The notes beneath the pieces are model-generated. The model made no database searches. It was not told the origin of the DNA and worked only from the letters and a program-made list of their open reading frames with translations. A stretch of 64,000 bases of DNA from Accumulibacter sp. Its GTDB lineage: Bacteria > Pseudomonadota > Gammaproteobacteria > Burkholderiales > Rhodocyclaceae. Shown in pieces: positions 8,697 through 17,521 of this stretch; within the stretch, counting starts at the first letter, position 1, and the number at the start of each line of letters is the position of its first letter. The stretch covers positions 558,001 to 622,000 of the forward strand of contig NZ_JAZKUG010000001.1 of NCBI RefSeq assembly GCF_036625195.1, in the 5' to 3' direction. A program made the position numbers and the translations under genes.

Positions 8697-9581
8697 TCAG
8701 GCGTAGATAGCCGTTGCGTGAATGCGTTGGCTCAAGTGTAGCAGCAGTTGCACGAAATGTTCGAGCCCCCCTCGCTCATCGTTGCCGAGCGGCCACTCCA
8801 GTACCTGCTCCGCGAGCATCCCATAGGCCTGTGCAGCTGGTGCCTCCGGAAACAGTGCGGCCACCGGCTGGCAGAGCCTTGCAGCCTGCCGCAGCTGTCC
8901 ATCGAGCGGCACCCAGCCGGCGTACTCGAGACGCGCCAGCCGGCGGCTGTCGGTGACGCGCGCCATGTTGTCATGGATCGCCAGCGCCTCGCCCTCGCTT
9001 CGCACCCGGTTGAGCAGGATGCGGAAACGCCTGTGTGCATACCCCAGGCTGACCTTCTTGATCAATGCGTAAGCCTCGGTGATGGCACCAACCTCTGCCG
9101 CGACGACAACCACCGTCTCCTGCGCCGCCAGCCCAAGCGGCGAGAAGCCCAACGGGTGGTCGAGGGAGGTGTCGACGAGCACGACGTCGGCCGGCGGCAG
9201 AAGGTCGGCCAGGCAGGCCACCAGGGTCCGCTGCTCGCGTTCGCCAAGCGAGCCGAGCTGGCCGACGACCCGTGCCACCGGCAAGACACGGATTCCCGGC
9301 GCAACCTGGACCAACACATCCTCGAGTCGCTTCTCGTGACTGATCACCTGTTGCAGGTCGTTGGCGACGAAAGCGCCGAAGAACGATGCGACCCCGGCGT
9401 CGGGGTGTTCGTCAATCACCAGAACTTCCCTGCCAACGCGCGCCAGGGACGCCGCCAGGTTGGCCACCGCAGTGCTTTGGCCAACACCCGTACCACCAGC
9501 CGTGAAGCTGATGCTGCGCAACTGCGGATGGCCGAGGAGTCGACGCAACCCGGTGGCCTGATCCCCGCGAAAATCAGCCAC
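8697..9581 (-). CDS. flhG: FlhG/FleN-type flagellar number regulator with altered P-loop
   Basis: FlhG is a MinD-like ATPase that limits flagellar number and, as FleN, restrains the master activator. The GTG at 9581 was chosen: it overlaps the flhF end by 8 bases and has a strong GGAGGA 5 bases upstream; an earlier in-frame GTG at 9611 lacks this. The 294-residue protein keeps the MinD-like fold pattern (VLVIDEHPDAGV, VVLVDTSLDHPLGF). The P-loop region reads AGGTGVGQST: both lysines of KGGxGK[ST] are missing. Nucleotide binding may therefore be weak or lost. Confidence 0.85.
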   Translation of the reverse strand: MADFRGDQATGLRRLLGHPQLRSISFTAGGTGVGQSTAVANLAASLARVGREVLVIDEHPDAGVASFFGAFVANDLQQVISHEKRLEDVLVQVAPGIRVLPVARVVGQLGSLGEREQRTLVACLADLLPPADVVLVDTSLDHPLGFSPLGLAAQETVVVVAAEVGAITEAYALIKKVSLGYAHRRFRILLNRVRSEGEALAIHDNMARVTDSRRLARLEYAGWVPLDGQLRQAARLCQPVAALFPEAPAAQAYGMLAEQVLEWPLGNDERGGLEHFVQLLLHLSQRIHATAIYA

Positions 9582-10908
9582 GCTGTCCTCCGACAGACAA
9601 CATGCTTTCACTGCCGGCGGCCATCATCAGTCCTGGCTCGACTCCGGCAAGCCGGTGCGGTGAGGTTTCGGGCAGGTCCTTGAAGGCGCGATGCAAGAGA
9701 TACGGTCGATTCGGCAGGTGCAGGTCTTCCGGGACACGCTGCCCATTGGACACGTAATACATCCGCAGTTCGTGGCGAATGACCACATCCAGCGACGAAG
9801 CCAGGCTGGCTGCCTCATCGACCTTGGTCAGCACGCAACCCGCAAGCCCAAGCCCACTGTAAGCACGCACGACATCGTCGAGGGTATCGCCGCGACCGGT
9901 TGCCGCCAGCAGGAGCAACGATCTGACGTCGCTGTCGCGAAACATCGCCACCTGCTCACCGACCATCCGGTCTCTCTGGCTCATGCCCATGGTGTCGATC
10001 AGCACCATGTGGGTATGCCGCAGATCATGCAGTGTCGCGCGCAGATCCTTGGCGTCCCGCGCCAGATGGACCGGTACGCCGAGAATGCGCCCGTAAATGC
10101 GCAATTGCTCGTGAGCTCCGATGCGATAGCCGTCCGTCGTCACCAGCGCAAGCTTCCGCGCTCCATGCCGCAGGACGCAGCGCGCCGCCAGCTTGGCGGC
10201 GGTCGTCGTCTTGCCGACCCCGGTTGGTCCGACCAGGGCATAGATTCCGCCCTGGTCTACGATGTCCCGCTCGCCGTCGATGGTCAGCATGCCGCGCTCC
10301 GCGCGCCCGCGCACCCAGGCCAATGCCTGCGCCGCGTCGAGATCGCGCGGCATTTCGGCCAGCAGCTCGCGAGCGAACCGCGGCGAGAAACCGGCGTCGA
10401 GCATCTGCCGCAGGATCTCGGTCTTCACCGGCTCCGAACGCGCGCCTTCTCCCCAGGCGAAACCAGCCAGCTGTTGTTCGACGATGCGGCGCAGGGAGCG
10501 AATCTCGTCCATCACCGCCGCTGGCACGACCGCGGCGCCGGCAGCAGAGGAACCCTCGCCCTCGCCGGGCGGCGGCGGCGACGAGGCCAGCGGCGGTGCG
10601 GCGTCCAACCGGTTGCCCGCCTGGCCGCGCGTGGCTGCTGCCGTGACACGCGCGGCTGCCCGACCGTCGGCGCTGCCCCGATCGCGTGCCGTCGTCAACG
10701 CCGTGGCTTCGGCGATACCGCCAACCGGACGCCGCGACTCGCGGGATGGTGGCACGATCATCTCCATGTCGCTGGCGGCGACCGCCATGATCTCGACGCC
10801 ACCCGGAATCCCACGATTGGAAAGGATGATCGCGTCCGGTCCAAGGGTCTCCCTGACCTTTCGCAAGGCGTCGCGCGCTGTCGCTGCGATGAATTTCCTG
10901 ACGTTCAT
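9574..10908 (-). CDS. flhF: Flagellar biosynthesis GTPase FlhF
   Basis: FlhF is an SRP-type GTPase that sets the pole at which the flagellum is built. The 444-residue protein has the FlhF-specific N-terminus (MNVRKFIAATARDALRKVRE), a variable proline-rich middle (about residues 75-130), and the NG domain with G1 GPTGVGKTT (about residues 228-236), VTTDGYRIGAHEQL, DTMGMSQRD and TKVDEAASL. Its start overlaps the flhA stop by 4 bases. FlhF with FlhG suggests polar flagella. Confidence 0.95.
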   Translation of the reverse strand: MNVRKFIAATARDALRKVRETLGPDAIILSNRGIPGGVEIMAVAASDMEMIVPPSRESRRPVGGIAEATALTTARDRGSADGRAAARVTAAATRGQAGNRLDAAPPLASSPPPPGEGEGSSAAGAAVVPAAVMDEIRSLRRIVEQQLAGFAWGEGARSEPVKTEILRQMLDAGFSPRFARELLAEMPRDLDAAQALAWVRGRAERGMLTIDGERDIVDQGGIYALVGPTGVGKTTTAAKLAARCVLRHGARKLALVTTDGYRIGAHEQLRIYGRILGVPVHLARDAKDLRATLHDLRHTHMVLIDTMGMSQRDRMVGEQVAMFRDSDVRSLLLLAATGRGDTLDDVVRAYSGLGLAGCVLTKVDEAASLASSLDVVIRHELRMYYVSNGQRVPEDLHLPNRPYLLHRAFKDLPETSPHRLAGVEPGLMMAAGSESMLSVGGQRG

Positions 10909-12989
10909 GCTCGTTGTCCGATGATGGATGTCACTCTGATCGTTCGATGTTCAGGCACCTCGGCGTGCGCCAGAACCTTGAGCTGCGGAATGGTGCGGCG
11001 GAGGAAGCGTGACAGCAGACTGCGCAGAGCCGCGGAGACCAAGAGGACCACGGGCAGGCCGGCCTCCTCCTGCCTCTGCGCCGCCGCCAACACCTCGCGC
11101 AACAGCGTGTCGGCCAAGCCCGGTTCGATTCCGACGGCGTCGCCAGATCCGGTGACTGCCTGCTGCAGCAGTCGTTCGAGCTGCGGGTCGAGTGCCATCA
11201 CCTGCAGCTCGGATGCACCGGGATAGAGATCCTGAACGATCGAACGTCCCAGCGCGATGCGCACCTGTACCGTCAGCGCGTCCACATCCTGCGAGCGAAG
11301 GGCGCCGTCGGCCAAGGTTTCGATCACCGTCCGCATGTCACGCAGGGAGACGCCCTCATCGAGTAGGTTGCGCAGGACCTTCTGCACCACTCCCAATGAC
11401 AGGGTCTTGGGTACGAGGTCTTCGACCAGCTTCGGCATGTCCTTCGCCAGGTGGTCGAGGAGAGCCTGGGTCTCCATCCGCCCAAGGAGCTCGGCGGCAT
11501 GCGACAGGATCAGGTGGTTGAGGTGCGTTGCGACCACGGTGCTCGGGTCGACGACCGTGTAGCCGTAAGCCTGAGCCTGCTCGCGAACCCCGGGATCGAT
11601 CCACACGGCGGGCAGACCGAAGGCCGGATCCTTGGTTACCGTCCCCGGCACCTGCCCGGCCACGCGACCGGGATTGATCGCCAGCAGATTGCCGGGGAAG
11701 GCTTCGCCCTCGCCGATCTCGACCCCCTTGAGCAGGATCTTGTAGGCATTCGGCTTCAGCTCGAGGTTGTCGCGTATGTGTACCGGCGACACCAGAAAGC
11801 CGATGTCCTGGGCGAACTTCTTCCGGATGCCGCGAATACGGCGCAGCAACTCGCCATCCTGCGCCTTGTCGACCAACGGGATCAGCCGATAGCCAACCTC
11901 CAGGCCGAGAACGTCGAGGGGTGTCACGTCCGCCCAGCTCGCTTCCTGCACTTCCCTCGCCACCGTCGGCGCTGGCGCAACCGGCAGTGGCTTCTCCTCC
12001 GTGCGCTGCCGGTCAAGACGCCAGGCCGCCGCCGCCAGCGCACCGCCAAGGAGCAGGAAGATGAAGTTGGGCATGCCGGGAATCAGCCCGAGGAGGCCGA
12101 TGATTGCCGCTGTCAGATAGAGCGGCTTCGGATTGTGGAACAGCTGCGCGGCAAACTGTTGCGAAACGTCCGCGTCGTCACCGACGCGGGTCACCACCAT
12201 GCCGGCGGCAATCGAGACGATCAGCGCCGGGATCTGGGCAACCAAGCCATCGCCGATGGTCAACAGAGTGTAGGTTCGCGCCGCCGTTGCGACATCCAGG
12301 TTGTGCTGCAGGACACCGACGAACAAACCACCGACGACGTTGATCAACATGATCAGGATGCCGGCTATCGCGTCACCGCGGACGAACTTCGATGCACCAT
12401 CCATCGAGCCGAAGAAGTCCGCCTCCTGCGCGATCGTCGACCGCCGCTTGCGCGCCTCGTCCTCGCCGATCAACCCGGCATTGAGGTCCGCATCGATCGC
12501 CATCTGCTTGCCCGGCATCGCGTCCAGGGTGAAGCGGGCAGCGACTTCGGCGACCCTGCCGGCACCTTTGGTGATGACCACGAAGTTGATGATCACCAGA
12601 ATCGTGAAGACCACGAGCCCCACCCCATAATTGCCACCGACGAGAAAGTGGCCGAAGGCTTCGATAACGTGCCCGGCCGCCGCCGGACCGGTGTGCCCTT
12701 CGAGCAGGACCACACGCGTCGAGGCGACGTTGAGCGACAGGCGCAGCAGTGTCGTGACCAGCAGGACAGTGGGAAAAACCGAAAAATCGAGCGGTTTCAT
12801 CACGCTCATGGCAACCAGCATGACGATCACCGAGATGGCGATGTTGAAGGTGAAGAAGAGGTCCAGCAGGAACGGCGGCAACGGCAAGACCATCATCGCC
12901 AGGATGAGCAGGATCAGCAACGGGCCAGCCAGCTGCCGCTGACCGAAGCGCGCAACGAAATCCTGCAGGGCGATGGTTCCGCTAGCCAC
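10905..12989 (-). CDS. flhA: Flagellar type III export gate protein FlhA
   Basis: FlhA is the membrane export gate of the flagellar secretion system. The N-terminal half holds about eight membrane helices (first near LLILLILAMMVLPLPPFLLDL), with the conserved FHIPEP-family stretch (TRVVLLEGHTGPAAAGHVIEAFG region and RFTLDAMPGKQMAIDADL). The C-terminal half is the cytoplasmic docking domain. The start is uncertain: the GTG at 12989 gives 694 residues, close to the E. coli length, with an 8-base overlap with flhB; a GTG at 13052 would be longer. No strong ribosome site marks either. Confidence 0.92.
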   Translation of the reverse strand: MASGTIALQDFVARFGQRQLAGPLLILLILAMMVLPLPPFLLDLFFTFNIAISVIVMLVAMSVMKPLDFSVFPTVLLVTTLLRLSLNVASTRVVLLEGHTGPAAAGHVIEAFGHFLVGGNYGVGLVVFTILVIINFVVITKGAGRVAEVAARFTLDAMPGKQMAIDADLNAGLIGEDEARKRRSTIAQEADFFGSMDGASKFVRGDAIAGILIMLINVVGGLFVGVLQHNLDVATAARTYTLLTIGDGLVAQIPALIVSIAAGMVVTRVGDDADVSQQFAAQLFHNPKPLYLTAAIIGLLGLIPGMPNFIFLLLGGALAAAAWRLDRQRTEEKPLPVAPAPTVAREVQEASWADVTPLDVLGLEVGYRLIPLVDKAQDGELLRRIRGIRKKFAQDIGFLVSPVHIRDNLELKPNAYKILLKGVEIGEGEAFPGNLLAINPGRVAGQVPGTVTKDPAFGLPAVWIDPGVREQAQAYGYTVVDPSTVVATHLNHLILSHAAELLGRMETQALLDHLAKDMPKLVEDLVPKTLSLGVVQKVLRNLLDEGVSLRDMRTVIETLADGALRSQDVDALTVQVRIALGRSIVQDLYPGASELQVMALDPQLERLLQQAVTGSGDAVGIEPGLADTLLREVLAAAQRQEEAGLPVVLLVSAALRSLLSRFLRRTIPQLKVLAHAEVPEHRTIRVTSIIGQRA

Positions 12990-14121
12990 GCTCAGACTCA
13001 GGGAGAAGTTCTGGAGGAACCTCGATCCGCTCGGGTGGCAGCGGCTGGTCACCGCCAGCCTGCTGCCAATGACTCAACTGATAGACGTAGGCGAGCACCT
13101 CGGCGACCGCTGCATAAAGCAACGCCGGAATCTCCTGATCAAGGTCGACGTGCCGGTACAGCGCCCGCGCCAGCGCCGGCACCTCGACCAAGGGCACACC
13201 GTTGCTGGCACCCAGGTGGCGTATCTTCAGCGCAATCTCGCCGGCACCCTTGGCGAGCACTTTCGGTGCACCCATACCGCCGCTGTAGGCGAGAGCAACG
13301 GCGTAGTGCGTCGGATTGGTGACGATGACGTCGGCCGCCGGCACCGCAGCCATCATGCGTTTGCGGGCAGCCTCGCGCTGCAGTTGGCGGACACGCCCCT
13401 TGATCTCCGGGTTGCCTTCAAGTTCCTTGCCTTCCTGCTTCACTTCCTCGCGGCTCATCTTGAGCTTGTCGTGGTACTGCCACAACTGGAACGGTACATC
13501 GACGGCAACGATCAGCAACATCGCCGCAACGATGGCGAGAAAGCTGAAGCTGAGGAGGTGGCCTGCGTTCGCCAGCCCGACAGGCAGTGGCTGCGCAAAC
13601 ATGGCGAGGAGATCCCCCCGCTCGCTCCACATAACCCAAGCGGCTACACCACCGAGCAATGAGGCCTTGGCAACCGCCTTGACGAGTTCGACGACGCCGC
13701 TCCACGACACCAGGCGAACGAGCCCCTGCAGCGGGTCGAGACGGCTCGGGTCGGGCTGCATGGCCTTGACCGAGAAATTCCAGCTACCCAGGAAGAAGGG
13801 CGAGAGCAGGACTGCGACAAGCAAAGCGGCGAACAGCGGGGCGAACGAGAGCAAGGCCTCGGCAGCGAGTTCGGCCAGCCGCGGCAGCATCAGCGCGGGT
13901 TCGTGCGCGGTCTGATGGTCGATCACGAGACCGCGGCGGACCAGGCCTGACAGCCTCTGCATCATCCAGGGCCCCAGCAACATGAACGCCGCCGCGCCGA
14001 CGATCAGGACGAGGAAGGCGCCCACCTCGCGCGAGCGCGGCACCTGCCCCTCTTCGCGAGCCTGTTCGAGGCGTCGCGCCGATGCGGGTTCGGTACGTTC
14101 GACGTCGCTTCCCTCTGCCAT
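12982..14121 (-). CDS. flhB: Flagellar type III export switch protein FlhB
   Basis: FlhB switches export specificity from hook to filament subunits. The 379-residue protein begins with the family signature (RTEPASARRLEQAREEGQVPRS), has four membrane helices (about residues 30-210) and a cytoplasmic C-terminal domain with the self-cleaving NPTH motif (near residue 269). It heads the flhB-flhA-flhF-flhG-fliA-motC-motD block. A TATAAT box lies 27 bases upstream and a terminator of the cheA operon lies further upstream, so this block should have its own promoter. Confidence 0.95.
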   Translation of the reverse strand: MAEGSDVERTEPASARRLEQAREEGQVPRSREVGAFLVLIVGAAAFMLLGPWMMQRLSGLVRRGLVIDHQTAHEPALMLPRLAELAAEALLSFAPLFAALLVAVLLSPFFLGSWNFSVKAMQPDPSRLDPLQGLVRLVSWSGVVELVKAVAKASLLGGVAAWVMWSERGDLLAMFAQPLPVGLANAGHLLSFSFLAIVAAMLLIVAVDVPFQLWQYHDKLKMSREEVKQEGKELEGNPEIKGRVRQLQREAARKRMMAAVPAADVIVTNPTHYAVALAYSGGMGAPKVLAKGAGEIALKIRHLGASNGVPLVEVPALARALYRHVDLDQEIPALLYAAVAEVLAYVYQLSHWQQAGGDQPLPPERIEVPPELLPESERG

Positions 14122-14147
14122 TTCGCGCTTCCAGTCTGGATCAGCGT

Positions 14148-14153
14148 ATTATA
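14148..14153 (-). promoter_or_regulatory. Possible -10 box (TATAAT) upstream of flhB
   Basis: A perfect TATAAT on the minus strand lies 26-32 bases before the flhB ATG, in an AT-rich stretch unlike the rest of the window. No good -35 hexamer is present at 16-18 bases (only TTTCTA-like sequence), so activator help is likely if it is used. No sigma-54 site was found here. Confidence 0.4.
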
Positions 14154-14244
14154 GAAAAACCGGTGTTAGAATAGAAAGCTAGGGAACTTTATTTACATCA
14201 ATTCTCGAATAGTTGCAGCTTAACAACATTCGTATCAGCGAAGC

Positions 14245-14273
14245 AAAAAAACAAGGGGGCTGGCGCCCCCTTG
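14245..14273 (-). terminator. Rho-independent terminator after cheA
   Basis: Read on the minus strand, a 9-bp GC-rich stem (CAAGGGGGC / GCCCCCTTG) with a 4-base loop is followed by seven Ts. It lies 29 bases after the cheA stop and ends the chemotaxis operon before the co-directional flhB promoter region. Confidence 0.9.
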
Positions 14274-14301
14274 CTGCAACCCGCGGAAAATGCTCCGGCA
14301 G

Positions 14302-16242
14302 TCAGACGAGCAACTCCAGTGCTCGCGGTGCCGTCGTGCGCGTGTCTCGCTCGCCCTTACCAGCGAGATCGGACAACAACTCCTTCATGTCCAGTATGAG
14401 AACGATCTGACCATTCGACAGTGTCGTCACTCCAGCGACCCCGCGTGGCCGAAAATCGTCGAGGGCCTTGATCACCGCATCATCGCGCCCGGCGAAGTTG
14501 TCCACTGCCAGAATGAAGCTTCGCTCGGCGGTCTGCATGAGGACACCAAACTCGGGCCGCCGCGCTTGCGGCCATCCGAGAAGACGCGCCAAGGCAATGA
14601 CGGGGAGAATCTCGCCACGCACCACCAACGTTTCCCTGCCACCCACCTCCTGCATTCGCCCATGGTCGATCGGCAGGATTTCCCGTACCAGCGACAGCGG
14701 CAGGGCAAAAGGCTGCTCTTCCAAGAGGACGAGCAGCACCGGCAGGATGGCCAGCGTCAACGGCAGCGAAATGACGAAGACCGAACCCTTCCCGGGTTCG
14801 GAACGGATCTCGATCGACCCATTGAGTTTCTGGATGTTCGTCTTCACGACATCCATGCCGACGCCACGACCGGACACCGCCGAAGCCTTGGCCATCGTCG
14901 AAAAGCCCGGCAGGAAAATGAGGTTGAGACTCTGCCGGTCATCGAGCGTGTTGGCCTCTTCCTCGCTGATGATGCGCTTCTCGACAGCCTTCGCACGGAT
15001 GCGCTCGGGACTCATCCCGCGCCCGTCATCGGCGACCATCAGGACGATGTGATCACCTTCCTGGCGCGCTTCGAGGCGGATGACACTTTTCGCCTGCTTG
15101 CCCGCTGCGCGCCTCTCTTCGGGCGACTCGACGCCATGATCGACCGCATTGCGGATCAGATGGATCAGTGGGTCGGCCAGATCCTCGATCATCGTCTTGT
15201 CGACCTCGGTTTCTTCTCCGATCAGGGCCAGTTCGACATCCTTGCCCAACTGTCGGGCGAGGTCGCGCGCAATGCGCGGGTATTTCTGGAACAGGCGGCC
15301 GATCGGTTGCATGCGCGTCTTCATGACCGAGTTCTGCAGGTCGGAAACCAGCAGGTCGAGTTGGCTGACTGCCTGATCGAGCGCCTGCAGGGTTTCCGAG
15401 TCCGTACGCCCGGCCAGGATGTCCGCCCGCAGGCTGGTCAGGCGGTTCTTGGTCAGGCCAATCTCTCCCGACAGGTTGAGCACCTGATCGAGCCGCGCGG
15501 TGTCTACACGGATCGTCGTCTCGCGCGCCGCCGCCCGCTCGTCGGCTCGCCGCCCAGACGGCGCGGCGCTGGCGGCAGCCCCGGGCCTGTCCGTGCTGCG
15601 GCGCCCCTCGGGTGGAAAGTGCGGCTGCAGCTGCGACAGTTCGATCTCGCCGTCCTGTCTGCCAGCTTGCGTGGTCTCGCTCCTGCGGGCAACGGCCGGC
15701 ACGTTGGCGTCGGCCTGGCCGCTGATCGCCGCGTGCAGCGCCTGCCAGTCCGGACCGTGCTCGTCGCCAGCGCCGGTGGCCACGGTCGCCCCGGCAGGCC
15801 TGGCTGCGATCGGCTCCGCGGCAACCGACGATGTGGCGCCTGGCTCGGTGGCCGTGGTCAGCGCGATCTGCAGACCGGCGCTCACTCCTGCGGCGGCGGG
15901 AGACGGCTGGCGGCCCTGGGCAATTTCGCCGAACATCTGTCGAACGCCCTGTGTGGCCGCCATGATGGTATCCATCAGGGCGGGTGTCAGTTCCTTCTCA
16001 CCATTTCTCAGCCTGTCGAACAGGTTTTCGGTCAAGTGGCAGAGCTTCACCAACTCGCCGGCATTGAGAAAGCCGGCGCCACCCTTGATCGTGTGAAAGC
16101 CACGAAAGATATCATTGAGCAGCCGTAGATCCTCGGGGCTTCGCTCGAGATCGACGAGCTTGTTGTCGACATCCGACAGCAGGTCACCGGCTTCCTGCAG
16201 GAAATCCTGCAGCAGGTCCTCCATCCCCGCAAAATCGCTCAT
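14302..16242 (-). CDS. cheA: Chemotaxis histidine kinase CheA
   Basis: CheA phosphorylates CheY in response to receptors. The ATG at 16242 was chosen for its strong GGAGG 6 bases upstream. The 646-residue protein has an Hpt domain with phospho-accepting H50 in FHTIKGGAGF. A long alanine/proline-rich linker (about 110-245) follows in place of a recognisable P2 CheY-binding domain. Then come the dimerisation helices (DQVLNLSGEIGLTKNRL), the ATPase (IRNAVDHGVESPEERRAAGK, DDGRGM, GRGVGMDVVK) and a C-terminal CheW-like domain. It is the last gene of its operon. Confidence 0.95.
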   Translation of the reverse strand: MSDFAGMEDLLQDFLQEAGDLLSDVDNKLVDLERSPEDLRLLNDIFRGFHTIKGGAGFLNAGELVKLCHLTENLFDRLRNGEKELTPALMDTIMAATQGVRQMFGEIAQGRQPSPAAAGVSAGLQIALTTATEPGATSSVAAEPIAARPAGATVATGAGDEHGPDWQALHAAISGQADANVPAVARRSETTQAGRQDGEIELSQLQPHFPPEGRRSTDRPGAAASAAPSGRRADERAAARETTIRVDTARLDQVLNLSGEIGLTKNRLTSLRADILAGRTDSETLQALDQAVSQLDLLVSDLQNSVMKTRMQPIGRLFQKYPRIARDLARQLGKDVELALIGEETEVDKTMIEDLADPLIHLIRNAVDHGVESPEERRAAGKQAKSVIRLEARQEGDHIVLMVADDGRGMSPERIRAKAVEKRIISEEEANTLDDRQSLNLIFLPGFSTMAKASAVSGRGVGMDVVKTNIQKLNGSIEIRSEPGKGSVFVISLPLTLAILPVLLVLLEEQPFALPLSLVREILPIDHGRMQEVGGRETLVVRGEILPVIALARLLGWPQARRPEFGVLMQTAERSFILAVDNFAGRDDAVIKALDDFRPRGVAGVTTLSNGQIVLILDMKELLSDLAGKGERDTRTTAPRALELLV

Positions 16243-16252
16243 CGCGAACCTC

Positions 16253-17110
16253 CTAGAATCCCAGGCTGCCGAGCAGCTCATCCACCTGCTGCTGTGACCC
16301 GACGACGTCGGTACGACCGCCGTGGTTGATCACCGGCCCGTTGAGGAGACTGTTGACCGATTCGGTACGCCGCTCGCCAGGCAGCGTCTCGATCAGCACC
16401 TCCATCAGTTGCGTCTCGAGTTCGTGCGCGACCTGGAGGATCTTCTTGATCACCTGGCCAGTGAGATCCTGGAAATCCTGGGCCATCATGATCTCCAGCA
16501 GTTGTGCCTTGGTTGCCTCCGTCTTGGCCGGCAAGGCCTGTTTGAGAAAGGAACGGGTCTCCTCGGCCAAGAGCCGGAACTCGTCGACCGCCAACCGGTT
16601 GGCAAACAGCGCATCCCAGCGGGTCGCCAGTGCCGCCGAAGCGGCTTCGAGTTGCTCCTGCAGCGGGTTGGCAATGTCGGTGGCGTTGAGGACGCGGCAG
16701 GCAGCCTGCTCGGTCAGAGTGGCGACGTAGTTGAGCCGCTCCCTGGCATCCGGAATGGCGGAAACGGTGCTCTCGAGCAGTTCGCTGTAACCCAGTTGGC
16801 CCAATGTGTCGTGCAGCTGTCGGGCCATCTGACCGACGCGCTGAAATACCCGGTCCTGTCCCTGCCATTCGGCCGCCGCCGCTCCCGTTGCAGCCGTGGC
16901 CGCCTGTGCTCCCCGCACGGAGTCGAATAGTGCCTGCAGCTCGTCACTGTCGTCTGCTCCGTCTCCTTCACGCAACTGCTGCAGCAGAGATCCCGCCTTG
17001 ACCTTGGCGGCAGGTGGCACGGCAGGGCTGGTGGCCGCGATCCCTGAGGCGATGCTGTCGAACAGGGCCTCAAGTTCCCGTGAATCACCGGAGGTGTCGC
17101 TTTCGTTCAT
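16253..17110 (-). CDS. cheZ: CheY-P phosphatase CheZ
   Basis: CheZ removes phosphate from CheY-P. The 285-residue protein has the long four-helix bundle with the active-site stretch MAQDFQDLTGQVIKKI (about residues 209-224) and the C-terminal CheY-binding peptide QQQVDELLGSLGF. It is longer than E. coli CheZ because of an N-terminal extension of about 80 residues carrying two similar motifs, ELEALFDSIAS (near 12) and ELQALFDSVRG (near 57), spaced about 45 residues apart. It starts 1 base after the cheY stop. Confidence 0.93.
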   Translation of the reverse strand: MNESDTSGDSRELEALFDSIASGIAATSPAVPPAAKVKAGSLLQQLREGDGADDSDELQALFDSVRGAQAATAATGAAAAEWQGQDRVFQRVGQMARQLHDTLGQLGYSELLESTVSAIPDARERLNYVATLTEQAACRVLNATDIANPLQEQLEAASAALATRWDALFANRLAVDEFRLLAEETRSFLKQALPAKTEATKAQLLEIMMAQDFQDLTGQVIKKILQVAHELETQLMEVLIETLPGERRTESVNSLLNGPVINHGGRTDVVGSQQQVDELLGSLGF

Positions 17111-17111
17111 C

Positions 17112-17504
17112 TCAGCCCCCCATCCTGTCGAAGATCTTCTGCAGCTTCTCTGCCAGTGTTGCCGCCGTGAAAGGCTTGACGATGTAACCGCTGGCCCCCG
17201 CCTGCGCGGCGGCGATGATGTTTTCCTTCTTCGCCTCGGCGGTGATCATCAGCACCGGCAGGTGTTTCAATGTCGCCGAAGCGCGGATGGTCTGCAGGAG
17301 CTGCAGACCATCCATGTTCGGCATGTTCCAGTCGGTGACCACGAACTCGAAGCCGCCGTTGTTGAGCTTCTGCAGAGCCACCGCGCCGTCCTCGGCTTCA
17401 TCGACGTTGGCGAAACCGAGTTCTTTCAGCAGATTCCTGACGATGCGCCGCATCGTCGAGAAATCGTCTACCACGAGAATCCTCATCTTGGGATCAGCCA
17501 TCAT
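17112..17504 (-). CDS. cheY: Chemotaxis response regulator CheY
   Basis: CheY is the single-domain regulator that binds the flagellar switch when phosphorylated. The 130-residue receiver has the acidic pair (VVDDF, D13-D14), the phospho-acceptor D58 in VVTDWNMPN, the threonine in MITAEAKKE and the lysine in YIVKPF. The close match around these motifs to enteric CheY, with cheZ next to it, makes the assignment firm. Confidence 0.96.
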   Translation of the reverse strand: MMADPKMRILVVDDFSTMRRIVRNLLKELGFANVDEAEDGAVALQKLNNGGFEFVVTDWNMPNMDGLQLLQTIRASATLKHLPVLMITAEAKKENIIAAAQAGASGYIVKPFTAATLAEKLQKIFDRMGG

Positions 17505-17521
17505 TGACTCCGTTTGTTCGC

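Noticed and set aside
9691..13322. Long plus-strand open frames opposite flhF and flhA
   Set aside because: They are mirror frames of strongly conserved flagellar genes, with no domain or ribosome site.
14148..14205. Sigma-28 promoter upstream of flhB suggested by TAAAGTTC on the minus strand
   Set aside because: The expected GCCGATAA half is absent at the required spacing (ATTCTAAC instead).
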